Source of the DNA: Candidatus Woesearchaeota archaeon
GTDB lineage: Archaea; Nanobdellota; Nanobdellia; Woesearchaeales; UBA12501
Length of the DNA: 36,981 nucleotides
Assembly (NCBI GenBank): GCA_016180035.1
Contig: JACPCA010000030.1
Span: 1 to 36,981, forward strand
Direction: 5' to 3'
The notes under the pieces are model-generated. The model was not told the origin of the DNA. It ran no database searches and worked only from the letters and a program-made list of their open reading frames with translations. A program made the position numbers and the translations under genes. Shown here in pieces: positions 7,218 through 15,242 of the stretch; the first letter of the stretch is position 1; the number at the start of each line of letters is the position of its first letter.

Positions 7218-8615
7218 TTAAGCAGGATACAAGTGCCCCAGTATCCCTTTCGCTGCCAGGATCCCATTGCTTGCCGCTCCGACAATGCCGGAGCTGAGCC
7301 CTGCGCCGTTGCCGGCGACGTAGAAATGGGGAATTTTAGTTTCCAGCGTGCCAGAAACATCTACTTTCACGCTCTGAAATTTTATTTCTGGCGCGTACAG
7401 CAGATTGTCAGGATGCATGACGCCAGGCATATCCTGCCCAAGCCGCATAAGGATGTCGCGGATGTTATGGACTGTTCTTGCAGGATAGACAATGTTGATA
7501 TCGCCAGGCATGACAACGCCGATGGACCCGTCTGTCCGCACAACAGGCAAGGTTGGCTGGACTCGCTCGCCGTTTCCAAAATGGCCTGGTTTGCTGCGGC
7601 GGTAGTCTAAAAACCTTCCAAGGCGCTGGACGATAGGCTTCCACCCGCCAGCACGGAAGGTTTTGACAATAAGGTCAAGAGCGTACGCTTCAGTATCTCC
7701 CTCTGGCTCGACCAACCCGATTTTGTTAAGAATCGCAAAGTTCGTGTTGGGCGTGGAGCTGTTCCGCCGGCCATCCCCATTGATCATGGTGAGTGTCCTT
7801 CCCTTGTAATGAAGCGCCTGTTCGGGCATGTCAAACCTGATCTTCCCTCCGGGATTCGTGCAGAAGGTCTTGACCCTGTCGCCATTTTCTGCTGTCATCT
7901 TAATTTTGGGGTCGCGGATTACTTCGGCGATGGGATAATCTGTCCGCAGCATTTCGATCCGGACACCAACCTCGATGGGGGATAATGAATAAGGAATATC
8001 AAGTGTGTCAAGCTGGTTTCTGAACCATTGGCTTCCAGACCTTCCGGGTGATAAAAGAAGATAGTCGCACGTGATTGTCCCAGGGATGCCTTCCCTTTCA
8101 AGGCTGACTTCAAATAAGCCATCCTGCCGAGGTATGATCTCGGTAACTCCCTGCCCCAGCTCGAATTCGATGCCTGCTCCTTGAAGCTCTTCCCGCATAC
8201 TATTGATGACCTGCTTGCTTCGGTCCGTCCCGATATGGCGTTGCCTTGTTTCTGTCACCAGTTCGAGCCCATGCGTCGCAAGCCGGTCTCGCCAGACTCC
8301 AACAACGCGCTCGTCAATCCCTGTCAGCTCGGGATTTGCGCCGTGGCGGACAAGAATCTCATCAAAGAAGTGGATGTGCTCCCATGCGGTTGGCAAGTCG
8401 ATCCGATTATCAGTATAATCATCCATACCAATGAAAGGTGTCAGGTTCATCTTGCCATCATTGATCAGCCCGCCGGAAGGGTACCTTGTTTTGTCAACGA
8501 TGGCGACAGAAACTGGATTGGGGATATAGGCAGGAACATTTTTTTTCATCCAGAACGCAGCCGCCAGCCCGGCAGGGCCGGAGCCCACAATAAGAACAGT
8601 ATAATGCTCCTTCAC
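7218..8615 (-). CDS. FAD-dependent dehydrogenase (COG2509 type)
   Basis: This 465-aa flavoprotein starts with a dinucleotide-binding motif VGSGPAGLAAA (about 10-20), keeps a conserved YPSGGLINDGKMN segment near 66-78 and ends with YVAGNGAGLSSGIVGAA, the FAD-closing motif. This matches the uncharacterised FAD-dependent dehydrogenases related to the HI0933/GidA-like fold; the substrate is unknown. The start is GTG with a GGGGTGA site four bases upstream, and a TATA element at about 8665-8677. A family 2 mobile element lies directly upstream of that promoter (8691-8927). The gene stands alone, with no electron-transfer partner beside it. Confidence 0.88.
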   Translation of the reverse strand: MKEHYTVLIVGSGPAGLAAAFWMKKNVPAYIPNPVSVAIVDKTRYPSGGLINDGKMNLTPFIGMDDYTDNRIDLPTAWEHIHFFDEILVRHGANPELTGIDERVVGVWRDRLATHGLELVTETRQRHIGTDRSKQVINSMREELQGAGIEFELGQGVTEIIPRQDGLFEVSLEREGIPGTITCDYLLLSPGRSGSQWFRNQLDTLDIPYSLSPIEVGVRIEMLRTDYPIAEVIRDPKIKMTAENGDRVKTFCTNPGGKIRFDMPEQALHYKGRTLTMINGDGRRNSSTPNTNFAILNKIGLVEPEGDTEAYALDLIVKTFRAGGWKPIVQRLGRFLDYRRSKPGHFGNGERVQPTLPVVRTDGSIGVVMPGDINIVYPARTVHNIRDILMRLGQDMPGVMHPDNLLYAPEIKFQSVKVDVSGTLETKIPHFYVAGNGAGLSSGIVGAASNGILAAKGILGHLYPA

Positions 8616-8690
8616 CTGTCACCCCTTCCGGTTCTTCAGCAGAACCGTGCGTTTCAAGCGCAGGGATTATATAAAGATAGTGGGACTGGA

Positions 8691-8927
8691 GGCTCTGTCC
8701 TGAATTCCTGTTAAAGGGGTGCTACAACAGGAAATTTTGGATTTCCTTAGTTGCGCTCGCTTCGCTCGGCAACTGCCAAGCGCCGTGCCTGATATCCTAA
8801 GCAGATGCCCGGATACTCGGAATACAAGCGGTTGGCATATACGAACAGAGCGCAGTAGCACCCCTTTAAGGAAGAGGTTGCTGAGCGAAGCGAACGCAAC
8901 CTCTGAAAAAAGATTTAGGACAGAGCC
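8691..8927. mobile_element. Short non-autonomous element, family 2 (copy a)
   Basis: The 237-bp element has ends GGCTCTGTCC / GGACAGAGCC. The first arm is closed by AAAGGGGTGCTAC (8713-8725) and GTAGCACCCCTTT (8855-8867), and carries the family core TAAGCAGATG...CGGATACT...GGCAT plus a ~50-base insert containing its own GCGCTCGCTTCGC hairpin. The second arm is a simple GAGGTTGC / GCAACCTC hairpin, unlike the longer arm of other copies. No clean target duplication is left (GGGACTGGA against GAGAGTAGA). It encodes no protein. It lies between the FAD-enzyme promoter and the end of the 8965-9234 gene. Confidence 0.8.
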
Positions 8928-8964
8928 GAGAGTAGAGAAGCGGGAGATAGTTTTTACGGTTTTC

Positions 8965-9234
8965 TTACTTACCCTCCCCCATCGCCGTCCTGCACGCCTC
9001 GCTTGCCACGCCGAAGACCTTCTTGAGCAGGCGGCACTTGGCAGGGCTGGCAGGATCACTATCAGCGCTTCCTGCTTGGCTTGAGGGCGGCTGATACGCC
9101 TGGCCGGCAAGGGACGATGGCTGCTGGCTGCGGGAGTCCTGCCTGGCTTTGGCTGACCACATGGCAGTCCCGACGAGAAGCATGATAAGGATGAGTGCGG
9201 CAATCGCGTGGTTCATCGTCTTTCTGGAGATCAT
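8965..9234 (-). CDS. Small secreted or membrane-anchored protein (89 aa)
   Basis: The N-terminus has one hydrophobic segment (about 9-26) after MISRKTMN, followed by a low-complexity Ser/Gln/Pro/Ala linker and a short C-terminal part with two cysteines (CRLLKKVFGVASEAC). It is probably a single-pass protein with its C-terminus outside, with a possible disulphide. A TATA-like element at 9255-9265 is about 26 bases before the ATG. It overlaps no other gene and is divergent from the glycerophosphodiesterase. No family is recognised; composition resembles the other surface proteins in the window. Confidence 0.55.
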   Translation of the reverse strand: MISRKTMNHAIAALILIMLLVGTAMWSAKARQDSRSQQPSSLAGQAYQPPSSQAGSADSDPASPAKCRLLKKVFGVASEACRTAMGEGK

Positions 9235-9352
9235 GGAGCTTTTGGAGATGGCCCTGTTTTTAATGTTGTTGTTTTCTGGTAACTATCTGGATAGGACAGG
9301 TATCCACAGAATATGTCCAACCTTTAAATATAACCCTCCCCCCTATATCGTT

Positions 9353-10018
9353 ATGGTATGGCGAATTGGGCATCGGGGGGCTATGGGATACGCTCCGGAG
9401 AACACGCTCAGCTCTGTCAAGAAAGCGATGGAGCTTGGCGTGGACATGATCGAGATAGACATCGTCACCTGCAAGTCCGGAGAGCTGCTGGTGTTTCATG
9501 ACGAGCACCTGAACATCAAGACGAACGGTGTCGGCAGGCTGATCGATAAGACGTATAACGAGATCAGAAAATTTCTTGTCCATGACAAAGAAAAGATTCC
9601 GACCTTGGAAGAGGTGTTCAAGCTGGTCCAGGGGAAAGTCCCGCTCATGTTAGACATCAAGAGCAAGAATATCGCCAGGCGCCTGGTAGTGCTGATAAGC
9701 CGGTATCAATTGGAGGGATCTGTCATCATTTCCGCATTTAGGCCAAGCATCATCAAGGAAGTGAAAGCGCTTCATCCAGAGATAAAGACCTCGTTGAACA
9801 TGCGATTTCGGCCTCTCAGCCTGTCCTGGTTTGCTCGGCGGCACCAGCTGGATTACTTAAAGCCTCACAAGCGCTTGGTCAGCGCCTCATTCATGGAAAC
9901 AGCAAAAGAGCTCGGTCTTCCGGTGTATGTCTGGACGCTGAATCAGGAGGAGGAGATCAAGCATTACAAGAGCCTTGGCGTGGATGGGATCATTAGTGAC
10001 TATCCGGATATGATCTGA
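9353..10018 (+). CDS. Glycerophosphodiester phosphodiesterase
   Basis: This 221-aa GDPD-family TIM barrel has the signature HRGAMGYAPENT (7-18), the metal ligands in EIDI (34-37), HDE (49-51) and a C-terminal VDGIISDYP. It would hydrolyse glycerophosphodiesters to glycerol phosphate and an alcohol, here perhaps in turnover of polar lipid head groups. The open frame runs upstream to 9149, but the TATA element CTTTAAATATAA at 9322-9333 places a leaderless start at ATG 9353, where the family homology also begins. No signal peptide is seen, so it should be cytoplasmic. Length is slightly short but all core motifs are present. Confidence 0.92.
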   Translation: MVWRIGHRGAMGYAPENTLSSVKKAMELGVDMIEIDIVTCKSGELLVFHDEHLNIKTNGVGRLIDKTYNEIRKFLVHDKEKIPTLEEVFKLVQGKVPLMLDIKSKNIARRLVVLISRYQLEGSVIISAFRPSIIKEVKALHPEIKTSLNMRFRPLSLSWFARRHQLDYLKPHKRLVSASFMETAKELGLPVYVWTLNQEEEIKHYKSLGVDGIISDYPDMI

Positions 10019-10067
10019 GATGTTGTTTAAAAGACCGCACAAAAGAATTGTAATCTTATCTATCCAT

Positions 10068-11012
10068 TTATACGTTAATCTCAACGTATTGTCGGGAAAG
10101 AATACCCTGGCAATGCTTTGCTATGTTCTGCCAGTTTTGCTTTCTTAGAAGGATGACAGGCGCGTATTGCCCTGGCTGCTTTCCTTGGTTGTCGTTTCGT
10201 TTTCTTTTATACACTCTGATGCTACCACCATCAATTTCTGCTTTGGGGATTGCTGCAGCGAAAAGGGAGACGACATCTTCTGCGTAATGCTGTGCTTGCG
10301 TTCTTGCAGCACACTCCCTCAATCGCAAGAATCCAACAGGAGCATCGTTATGAAAAGAAACTCCTTCTTCAAAGAACATGCTTGCCGATTGCCTTAACAT
10401 CTTCATCTCTTTAGAGTAGGAAGATGGCTGTGCATCAATCATAGCCTTAAGATAATCAGGAAAGCATCTCGGCTCGCCAACAGCCGGGACTCCCATGGCA
10501 TGCATCGCTCTTCCTATCACGCTCCATCCTTCTTTTGGAGAGACATAGAATCCTGTTTTTTCTTTTGTTAATGGTATCTTGGATATTTTTGTTTTGATGC
10601 CGTACATGGATAATTGGGCATGGCGTGCACGGATGTAGCTCTCATCACTGGAACAAAAAGAAGCGGCAAACCTGTAGTTGGACCAGATAAGCGATCCGGT
10701 GACATGGACGAGCATGGCGAAATAATGAAGCCCTTGAAAGCTTGGCACTGTGGTTGTTATTGCCGCCTCATCAAGATCAAGCATGCCAAGCTGCGCCAGA
10801 GATTCAAGGCCGCTGACGCTTGGAGGCTTTTGGCGGCCGTGCCCCCAATTGAGTATAGTGGAATAGTGCATTCCTGTTGATCGGGCAACCTCGCTTGGCG
10901 ACACTTTCTGCTCGAGCATGCTTATAGCACGATAATATGCGTCTGCTTTTTCAACACCCCCTTTGTAGGTATCTAAAAAGTCTTCTGCTGTTGCAACAAC
11001 AATTCCTGCCAT
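10068..11012 (-). CDS. HTH protein with degenerate LAGLIDADG-like domain
   Basis: The 314-aa product starts with a helix-turn-helix (about 36-62: VSPSEVARSTGMHYSTI) followed, from about residue 95, by a pattern resembling stand-alone LAGLIDADG proteins: a helix YFAMLVHVTGSLIWS in place of LAGLIDGDG, then FCSSDESYIRARHAQL and YGIKTKI, and a second HAMGVPAVGEP segment. The acidic active-site residue of the helix is absent, so DNA cleavage is unlikely and a regulator built on this fold (as in WhiA) is more plausible. A TATA element lies at 11030-11043. It is divergent from leuS and faces a tandem repeat that could be a binding site. The LAGLIDADG assignment is tentative. Confidence 0.55.
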   Translation of the reverse strand: MAGIVVATAEDFLDTYKGGVEKADAYYRAISMLEQKVSPSEVARSTGMHYSTILNWGHGRQKPPSVSGLESLAQLGMLDLDEAAITTTVPSFQGLHYFAMLVHVTGSLIWSNYRFAASFCSSDESYIRARHAQLSMYGIKTKISKIPLTKEKTGFYVSPKEGWSVIGRAMHAMGVPAVGEPRCFPDYLKAMIDAQPSSYSKEMKMLRQSASMFFEEGVSFHNDAPVGFLRLRECAARTQAQHYAEDVVSLFAAAIPKAEIDGGSIRVYKRKRNDNQGKQPGQYAPVILLRKQNWQNIAKHCQGILSRQYVEINV

Positions 11013-11073
11013 ACCATCTTGAAAAACGGGTTTTATTTAAGGCTGTGGGATGATTTTGCCCTACCAATGCGAC

Positions 11074-11148
11074 TGATCTAAACCACGCGGCCTAAACCGT
11101 GCTGACCTACTCTGTGCTGACCTAAACCGTGCTGACCTAAACCGTGCC
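11074..11148. repeat. Five tandem 15-bp repeats upstream of leuS
   Basis: Units start at 11074, 11089, 11104, 11119 and 11134. The consensus is GACCTAAACCGTGCT; the first and third units are most diverged. The array ends two bases before the leuS TATA element and fills most of the gap between leuS and the divergent HTH gene. It may be a minisatellite or a multi-site operator. Confidence 0.85.
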
Positions 11149-11150
11149 AT

Positions 11151-11162
11151 AAACTATATATA
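11151..11162 (+). promoter_or_regulatory. leuS TATA element
   Basis: AAACTATATATA lies about 27-30 bases before ATG 11186, giving a nearly leaderless leuS transcript. It directly abuts the tandem 15-bp array, so a protein bound to the last repeat would contact TBP/TFB. Confidence 0.65.
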
Positions 11163-11185
11163 CCCTCCCCCTTCTTCGAACCTGT

Positions 11186-14158
11186 ATGGTTACCCCAAAC
11201 AACGCTGAATTCCTTCAGAACATCCAATCGAAATGGCAGAAGAAGTGGCAGCAGGCCCGCTCCTTCCATGCTGATGCCAACCCGTACCATAAAAAGAAGT
11301 TCTTTCTCACGTTTCCGTATCCGTACATCAATGGCCTTCCTCACGTCGGCCACCTGTTCACGATCATGCGCGTTGAGGCCTTCGCGCGCTACAAGCGCCT
11401 TCAGGGATTCAATGTTCTCTTTCCGCAAGGCTGGCACGCTACCGGCTCCCCCATCGTGGACGCTGCCCAGCGCGTCCGTGAAGGGGAAGAGAAGCAGCTC
11501 AAGATCCTGCGCGACTGCGGCGTTCCAGAAGCAGACATCAGCAAGTTTGCCGAGCCAGAACACTGGATCTCGTATTTTGTCCCAGAATACCGCAAGGATA
11601 TCCAATCGTTAGGGCTCTCCATCGACTGGCGGCGGGAATTTTTCACGACGGAGCTCAACCCCCACTACAACAAGTTCGTCCAATGGCAGTTTTCCATCCT
11701 CAAGAAGAAAGGGTATGTGAAGAAAGGAAAATTTCCTGTCGTGTGGGACCCGAAGAACAACTGCCCTGTCCCGGACCATTCTAGGATCGAAGGAGAAGGC
11801 GAGACGCCCCAGGAATTCCTCCTCGTCAAGCACAAGCTGAAGAATGGAACCTCCATCGTCACGGCAACCCTGCGCCCGGACACGATCCTTGGCGTGACCA
11901 ACCTGTACATTAATCCTGATGTCATGTACGTCCGCGCAAAGGTGGATGAGGAAGACTGGATTATCTCCAAAAAAGTGGCAAAGGCTCTTGCTGACCAAGA
12001 CAAGAAGGTCACTGTCATCGAGGAGGTTCAAGGAAGCTCGCTCATCGGCCAGACCGTGCTGGAATTCTCCGGCCTGTCCGTCCCTATCCTGCCTGCTTTT
12101 TTCGTGCAGGAACAGTTCGGAACAGGGATAGTGCATTCTGTCCCGTCGGATTCAGCCGACGACCTGATCGCTCTCGACGATCTGAAGAAGGATACTGCCC
12201 TGTGCCAGAAGTACCGGCTGGACATGGCGATGGTCAAGGCTGTTGAGCCGATCTCCGTGCTGGACGTTCCTGGCTTCAGCCCGATTCCGGCGCGGGACGT
12301 GCTCACCCAGCTCGGCATCAAGAGCCAGCATGACCGCCAAAAGCTCGAGAAGGCAAAGGACATCCTCTACAAGAAGGCATTCTACGAAGGAAAGGTCAAC
12401 AAGCTTTACCAAAAGGCCCGGTTCAAGGGATTATCCCAAGACTATGCCGGCCAGCCGGTGGAAAAAGCAAAAGAAGGCATCAAGCACGACATCCTCAACA
12501 GCGAGTTCGGAGATGTGTATTACCAGCTCACCGGAAGAGTGGTGTCCCGAAGCATGATGGAGTGCGTCGTCCGGATCGTGGAGGACCAGTGGTTCCTGGA
12601 CTACGGCGACCCGGTGTGGAAGAAGCTGGCGCACGACGCCCTGAACAATCTCACGCTGTATCCTGAAAAGGCGCGGGCGCAGTTCACCTACGTCATCGAC
12701 TGGCTGCATCAGTGGGCCTGTACCCGGGAGACCGGGCTTGGCACGCGCCTTCCGTGGGATGAGAAGTGGCTCATCGAGTCGCTCTCGGACAGCACCGTGT
12801 ACATGGCGTACTACACGATCGTCCATCTTCTTCAGAAGATTGACGTAAGAAACGTCAATGGCGCGCTGTTCGATTACGTCTTTCTCGACGAGAACACCGG
12901 AAAGCTCCTGGTGGACAAAAAGGATGCTGATGCCATGCGGCGCGAGTTTGACTACTGGTACCCTGTTGATTTCAGGAATTCCGGCAAGGACCTGATCCAG
13001 AACCATCTCACGTTTTACCTGTTCAACCACACTGCCATCTTCCACAAGGACAAGTGGCCGAAGGGCATCGGCGTCAATGGCTGGGTCACTGTTGACGGCA
13101 GCAAGATGTCCAAGTCGCTGGGCAACGTGATCCCCGTGCGGGAGATGGTAAAGACGTATTCGGCTGACGCAGCGCGCATCACGATCCTGACTGGAGGAGA
13201 GGGGATGGACGACCCGAACTGGGACACGGAGTTTGCAAGGTCCATCATCCCCAAGCTGGAGCAGTTCTACACTCTTGCGAGGGACGTGGCAGCTGCTAAA
13301 GATATGACGACAGCAAAAGATAGGGCAGCTGCCAAAGGCACTGCAGCAGGTGAAACAAGCACAGGTAAAACGAGCACCGATGGCGGGAGGTACACGATGA
13401 AGCCGATCGACCTCTGGGCCCTGTCCAACCTTCACCAGATCATCCACGACGCCACGGCGCTGATGGAAGAGACCTCCTTCCGGAGCGCCATCCAAAAGAT
13501 CTTTTTTGACCTCCAGCGCCTCCTGCGATGGTATCTGCGCAGGACAAAAAATTCACCGAACACGACCGTAATAAAAGAGCTGGTGGATGCGCAGGCCGTC
13601 ATGCTCTCCCCGTTCACGCCCCACCTTTGCGAAGAGATCTGGAGCATGCTCGGCAAGAAGGGGCTTGCCTGCGAAGCATCCTGGCCGGTTGCGCAGCAAG
13701 ACAAGATTGACGAGCAGGCCAATGCTGCAGAGAATCTCGTCCAGGAGACAGCAGCAGACATCCAATCCGTGCTCAAGCTGCTGGACATCCAGAAGCCCGC
13801 ATCGATCGCGCTCTTCGTTTCACCAGCCTGGAAATATCAGCTTTTTGCGATCGTCAGGAAACAGCTGGACACCACAAGAAACCCCGCAGAGGTTCTTGCT
13901 GCCGTGATGAAAAACGCGCCAGCCGAGCTCCGGAGCCACGGGCAGGACATCTCCAAACTAATTCCGAAACTCGTCCAGGGCGGCCTTCCACCGATGATCC
14001 TGCCGCAGGAGAAGGAGCTTGCTGCCTTGCGCGATGCAGTTGATTTTCTATCGGCAGAAGCGGGATGCCCTGTCCAGATAGCCAGCGCTGATGAAGCTTC
14101 AGAACCGAAGGCCAAGCAGGCCCAGCCAGGAAAAGTGGCGATTGTGGTGAAGCAGTGA
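11186..14158 (+). CDS. leuS: Leucyl-tRNA synthetase, archaeal/eukaryotic type
   Basis: This 990-aa class I aminoacyl-tRNA synthetase charges tRNA-Leu. The HIGH motif is HVGH (53-56) in PYINGLPHVGH and the KMSKS motif is exact (640-644). Between them lie the CP1 editing domain (about 190-480, with TLRPDTILGVTN) and the catalytic core. The anticodon-binding and C-terminal domains follow. A low-complexity Ala/Lys/Thr stretch of about 30 residues (roughly 700-730, AAAKDMTTAKDRAAAKG) interrupts the junction after KMSKS and is probably a flexible loop; it is not typical of the family. The gene stands alone with its own promoter. Confidence 0.97.
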   Translation: MVTPNNAEFLQNIQSKWQKKWQQARSFHADANPYHKKKFFLTFPYPYINGLPHVGHLFTIMRVEAFARYKRLQGFNVLFPQGWHATGSPIVDAAQRVREGEEKQLKILRDCGVPEADISKFAEPEHWISYFVPEYRKDIQSLGLSIDWRREFFTTELNPHYNKFVQWQFSILKKKGYVKKGKFPVVWDPKNNCPVPDHSRIEGEGETPQEFLLVKHKLKNGTSIVTATLRPDTILGVTNLYINPDVMYVRAKVDEEDWIISKKVAKALADQDKKVTVIEEVQGSSLIGQTVLEFSGLSVPILPAFFVQEQFGTGIVHSVPSDSADDLIALDDLKKDTALCQKYRLDMAMVKAVEPISVLDVPGFSPIPARDVLTQLGIKSQHDRQKLEKAKDILYKKAFYEGKVNKLYQKARFKGLSQDYAGQPVEKAKEGIKHDILNSEFGDVYYQLTGRVVSRSMMECVVRIVEDQWFLDYGDPVWKKLAHDALNNLTLYPEKARAQFTYVIDWLHQWACTRETGLGTRLPWDEKWLIESLSDSTVYMAYYTIVHLLQKIDVRNVNGALFDYVFLDENTGKLLVDKKDADAMRREFDYWYPVDFRNSGKDLIQNHLTFYLFNHTAIFHKDKWPKGIGVNGWVTVDGSKMSKSLGNVIPVREMVKTYSADAARITILTGGEGMDDPNWDTEFARSIIPKLEQFYTLARDVAAAKDMTTAKDRAAAKGTAAGETSTGKTSTDGGRYTMKPIDLWALSNLHQIIHDATALMEETSFRSAIQKIFFDLQRLLRWYLRRTKNSPNTTVIKELVDAQAVMLSPFTPHLCEEIWSMLGKKGLACEASWPVAQQDKIDEQANAAENLVQETAADIQSVLKLLDIQKPASIALFVSPAWKYQLFAIVRKQLDTTRNPAEVLAAVMKNAPAELRSHGQDISKLIPKLVQGGLPPMILPQEKELAALRDAVDFLSAEAGCPVQIASADEASEPKAKQAQPGKVAIVVKQ

Positions 14159-14233
14159 GGAGATAACCTTCGCAAAGCTAAACAGGGGTCTTTTCCGCAA
14201 TCATTAAATACTTCTTTCTCACCAGGGAAGAGA

Positions 14234-14473
14234 ATGGACCGAATTGACCTGCTGAAGAAAGCCATGAACCGCGCTATTTCCACGCCAAGCTTAGAAGACA
14301 GGCGATCATTCTTCCTCCGCGGCGCACGGCTTGACACGGACCTCTTTGATAGCCTGCATCTTTCGAAAGGAGTCATCCAAAAGCTGGAAGATGACATGAC
14401 GCTCCGCAACAGCCTCACGGGCATGGAGCCGAAAGAGCGCCTGCTGGCAGCGAAGAAGATAGTTCTGGAGTGA
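14234..14473 (+). CDS. Small soluble protein (79 aa), unknown
   Basis: The product is helical and charged, without membrane segments (MDRIDLLKKAMNRAI, LEDDMTLRNSLTGM, KERLLAAKKIVLE). A TATA element CATTAAATAC at about 14204-14213 lies ~25 bases before the ATG, which supports a real leaderless gene. It follows leuS by 75 bases on the same strand with its own promoter. No family is recognised. Confidence 0.6.
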   Translation: MDRIDLLKKAMNRAISTPSLEDRRSFFLRGARLDTDLFDSLHLSKGVIQKLEDDMTLRNSLTGMEPKERLLAAKKIVLE

Positions 14474-14580
14474 GTTTTAATTCCGTTTTCTGTAGTCTGT
14501 AACAAAAAATGATAAATGTGCCAAAGGGTATTAACGAACACCTGCGCCGTCTCTTTTAATTTCAGAAAAAAACATCAAAA

Positions 14581-14797
14581 CAGGCCAGAGGCCTGTAACG
14601 GGACACACGCGCCGCGAATAAAGACGTTACAAGGAAGTACAACAGATCAAAACAAAACCGGCAGAGCCGGTAACGAGTTACGGCGCCGCCACGCATCGTT
14701 ATGTTGCTCATGTCCGTTTTTCTTGCTCCACACTGGTGTAGAGCAAGAAAAATGGAATTGATTGGGAATCGCAATCGTGGCGGCGCGTGTGTCTCGT
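14581..14797. repeat. Inverted-repeat element with internal hairpins
   Basis: No gene is seen between the 79-aa gene and the SRP RNA. GACACACGCGCCGC (14602-14615) pairs with GCGGCGCGTGTGTC (14780-14793). Inside is a strong hairpin TTTTTCTTGCTC (14717-14728) / GAGCAAGAAAAA (14741-14752). Two small hairpins with the same CAGAG loop but different stems stand at 14581-14595 (CAGGCCAGAGGCCTG) and 14657-14671 (ACCGGCAGAGCCGGT), each followed by AACG. The design, an outer palindrome around hairpins, resembles the other elements here, but the sequence is different and no target duplication is evident. Confidence 0.65.
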
Positions 14798-14888
14798 CAC
14801 CCGCTGAGCGAAGCGAAGCCGGGTATTTTATTAAATATTCTTACTTTTGAGAAACGAACAAGAAAAAAGAATAAAAAAACAACGTAAA

Positions 14889-15166
14889 AAGTAGGCAGGC
14901 GTGCCGCCCAATGGACCCTTGCAATAGCCATGGCTGACCTTGATTCGTTCTCCTCTCCGCTTCCCCGGAAGCACCAGCCAGAACAGGTAGTGCTGCTCCA
15001 TTCCTGGCCTGACACGGTTGCTGAAGAGGCTGATCCTCCAGGACAGAGACTCAGCGTCGGAATCAAGACCATGCCTATCGCAAGAGCCGCTTGAACAGCG
15101 TCGGCCCCATCATGTATCCCGTTTATGGTTACAGGAGAGGGTTAGCCTCCCAGCCTAGCCTGCCCA
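14889..15166 (-). ncRNA. Archaeal signal recognition particle RNA (7S RNA)
   Basis: On the minus strand the 5' domain reads GGGCAGGCTAGGCTGGGAGG, then CTCTCCTGTAACC and GGGATACATGATGGGGCCGA, matching the archaeal SRP Alu domain (GGCUAGGCCGGGGGGUU...CCCCUGUAACC...GGGGCCGA). The S domain contains GTGTCAGGCCAGGAATGGAG, the helix 8 SRP54-binding site (GUCAGGUCCGGAAGGAAGC in relatives). The ends pair: GGGCAGGC at the 5' end with GCCTGCCT at the 3' end, followed by a T-run. Helix 5 pairing is visible (CTTGATTC with GAATCAAG; TTGCGATAG with CTATTGCAA). The length of about 280 nt is normal. A TATA element at 15185-15195 lies ~26 bases upstream. The RNA scaffolds SRP19 and SRP54 for co-translational targeting. 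Confidence 0.92.
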
Positions 15167-15184
15167 GCAGCACAAAAGGAGGGC

Positions 15185-15195
15185 GTTATAAAAAC
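15185..15195 (-). promoter_or_regulatory. SRP RNA promoter TATA element
   Basis: The minus strand reads GTTTTTATAAC. Counting 26 bases from its centre gives a transcript start near 15165, exactly where the pairing 5' arm of the SRP RNA begins. It lies between the protease gene end (15243) and the RNA. Confidence 0.6.
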
Positions 15196-15242
15196 TTTAT
15201 GGAAATCAAACTCGTGAAGCACGTTTTGCCTTCGTTTCATGC

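Noticed and set aside
12431-13495. 354-codon minus-strand frame
   Set aside because: It is antisense to the conserved core of leuS and has no domain or promoter.
14930-15094. 54-codon plus-strand frame and a 91-codon minus-strand frame
   Set aside because: Both lie over the SRP RNA, which explains the conserved sequence and has its own promoter.
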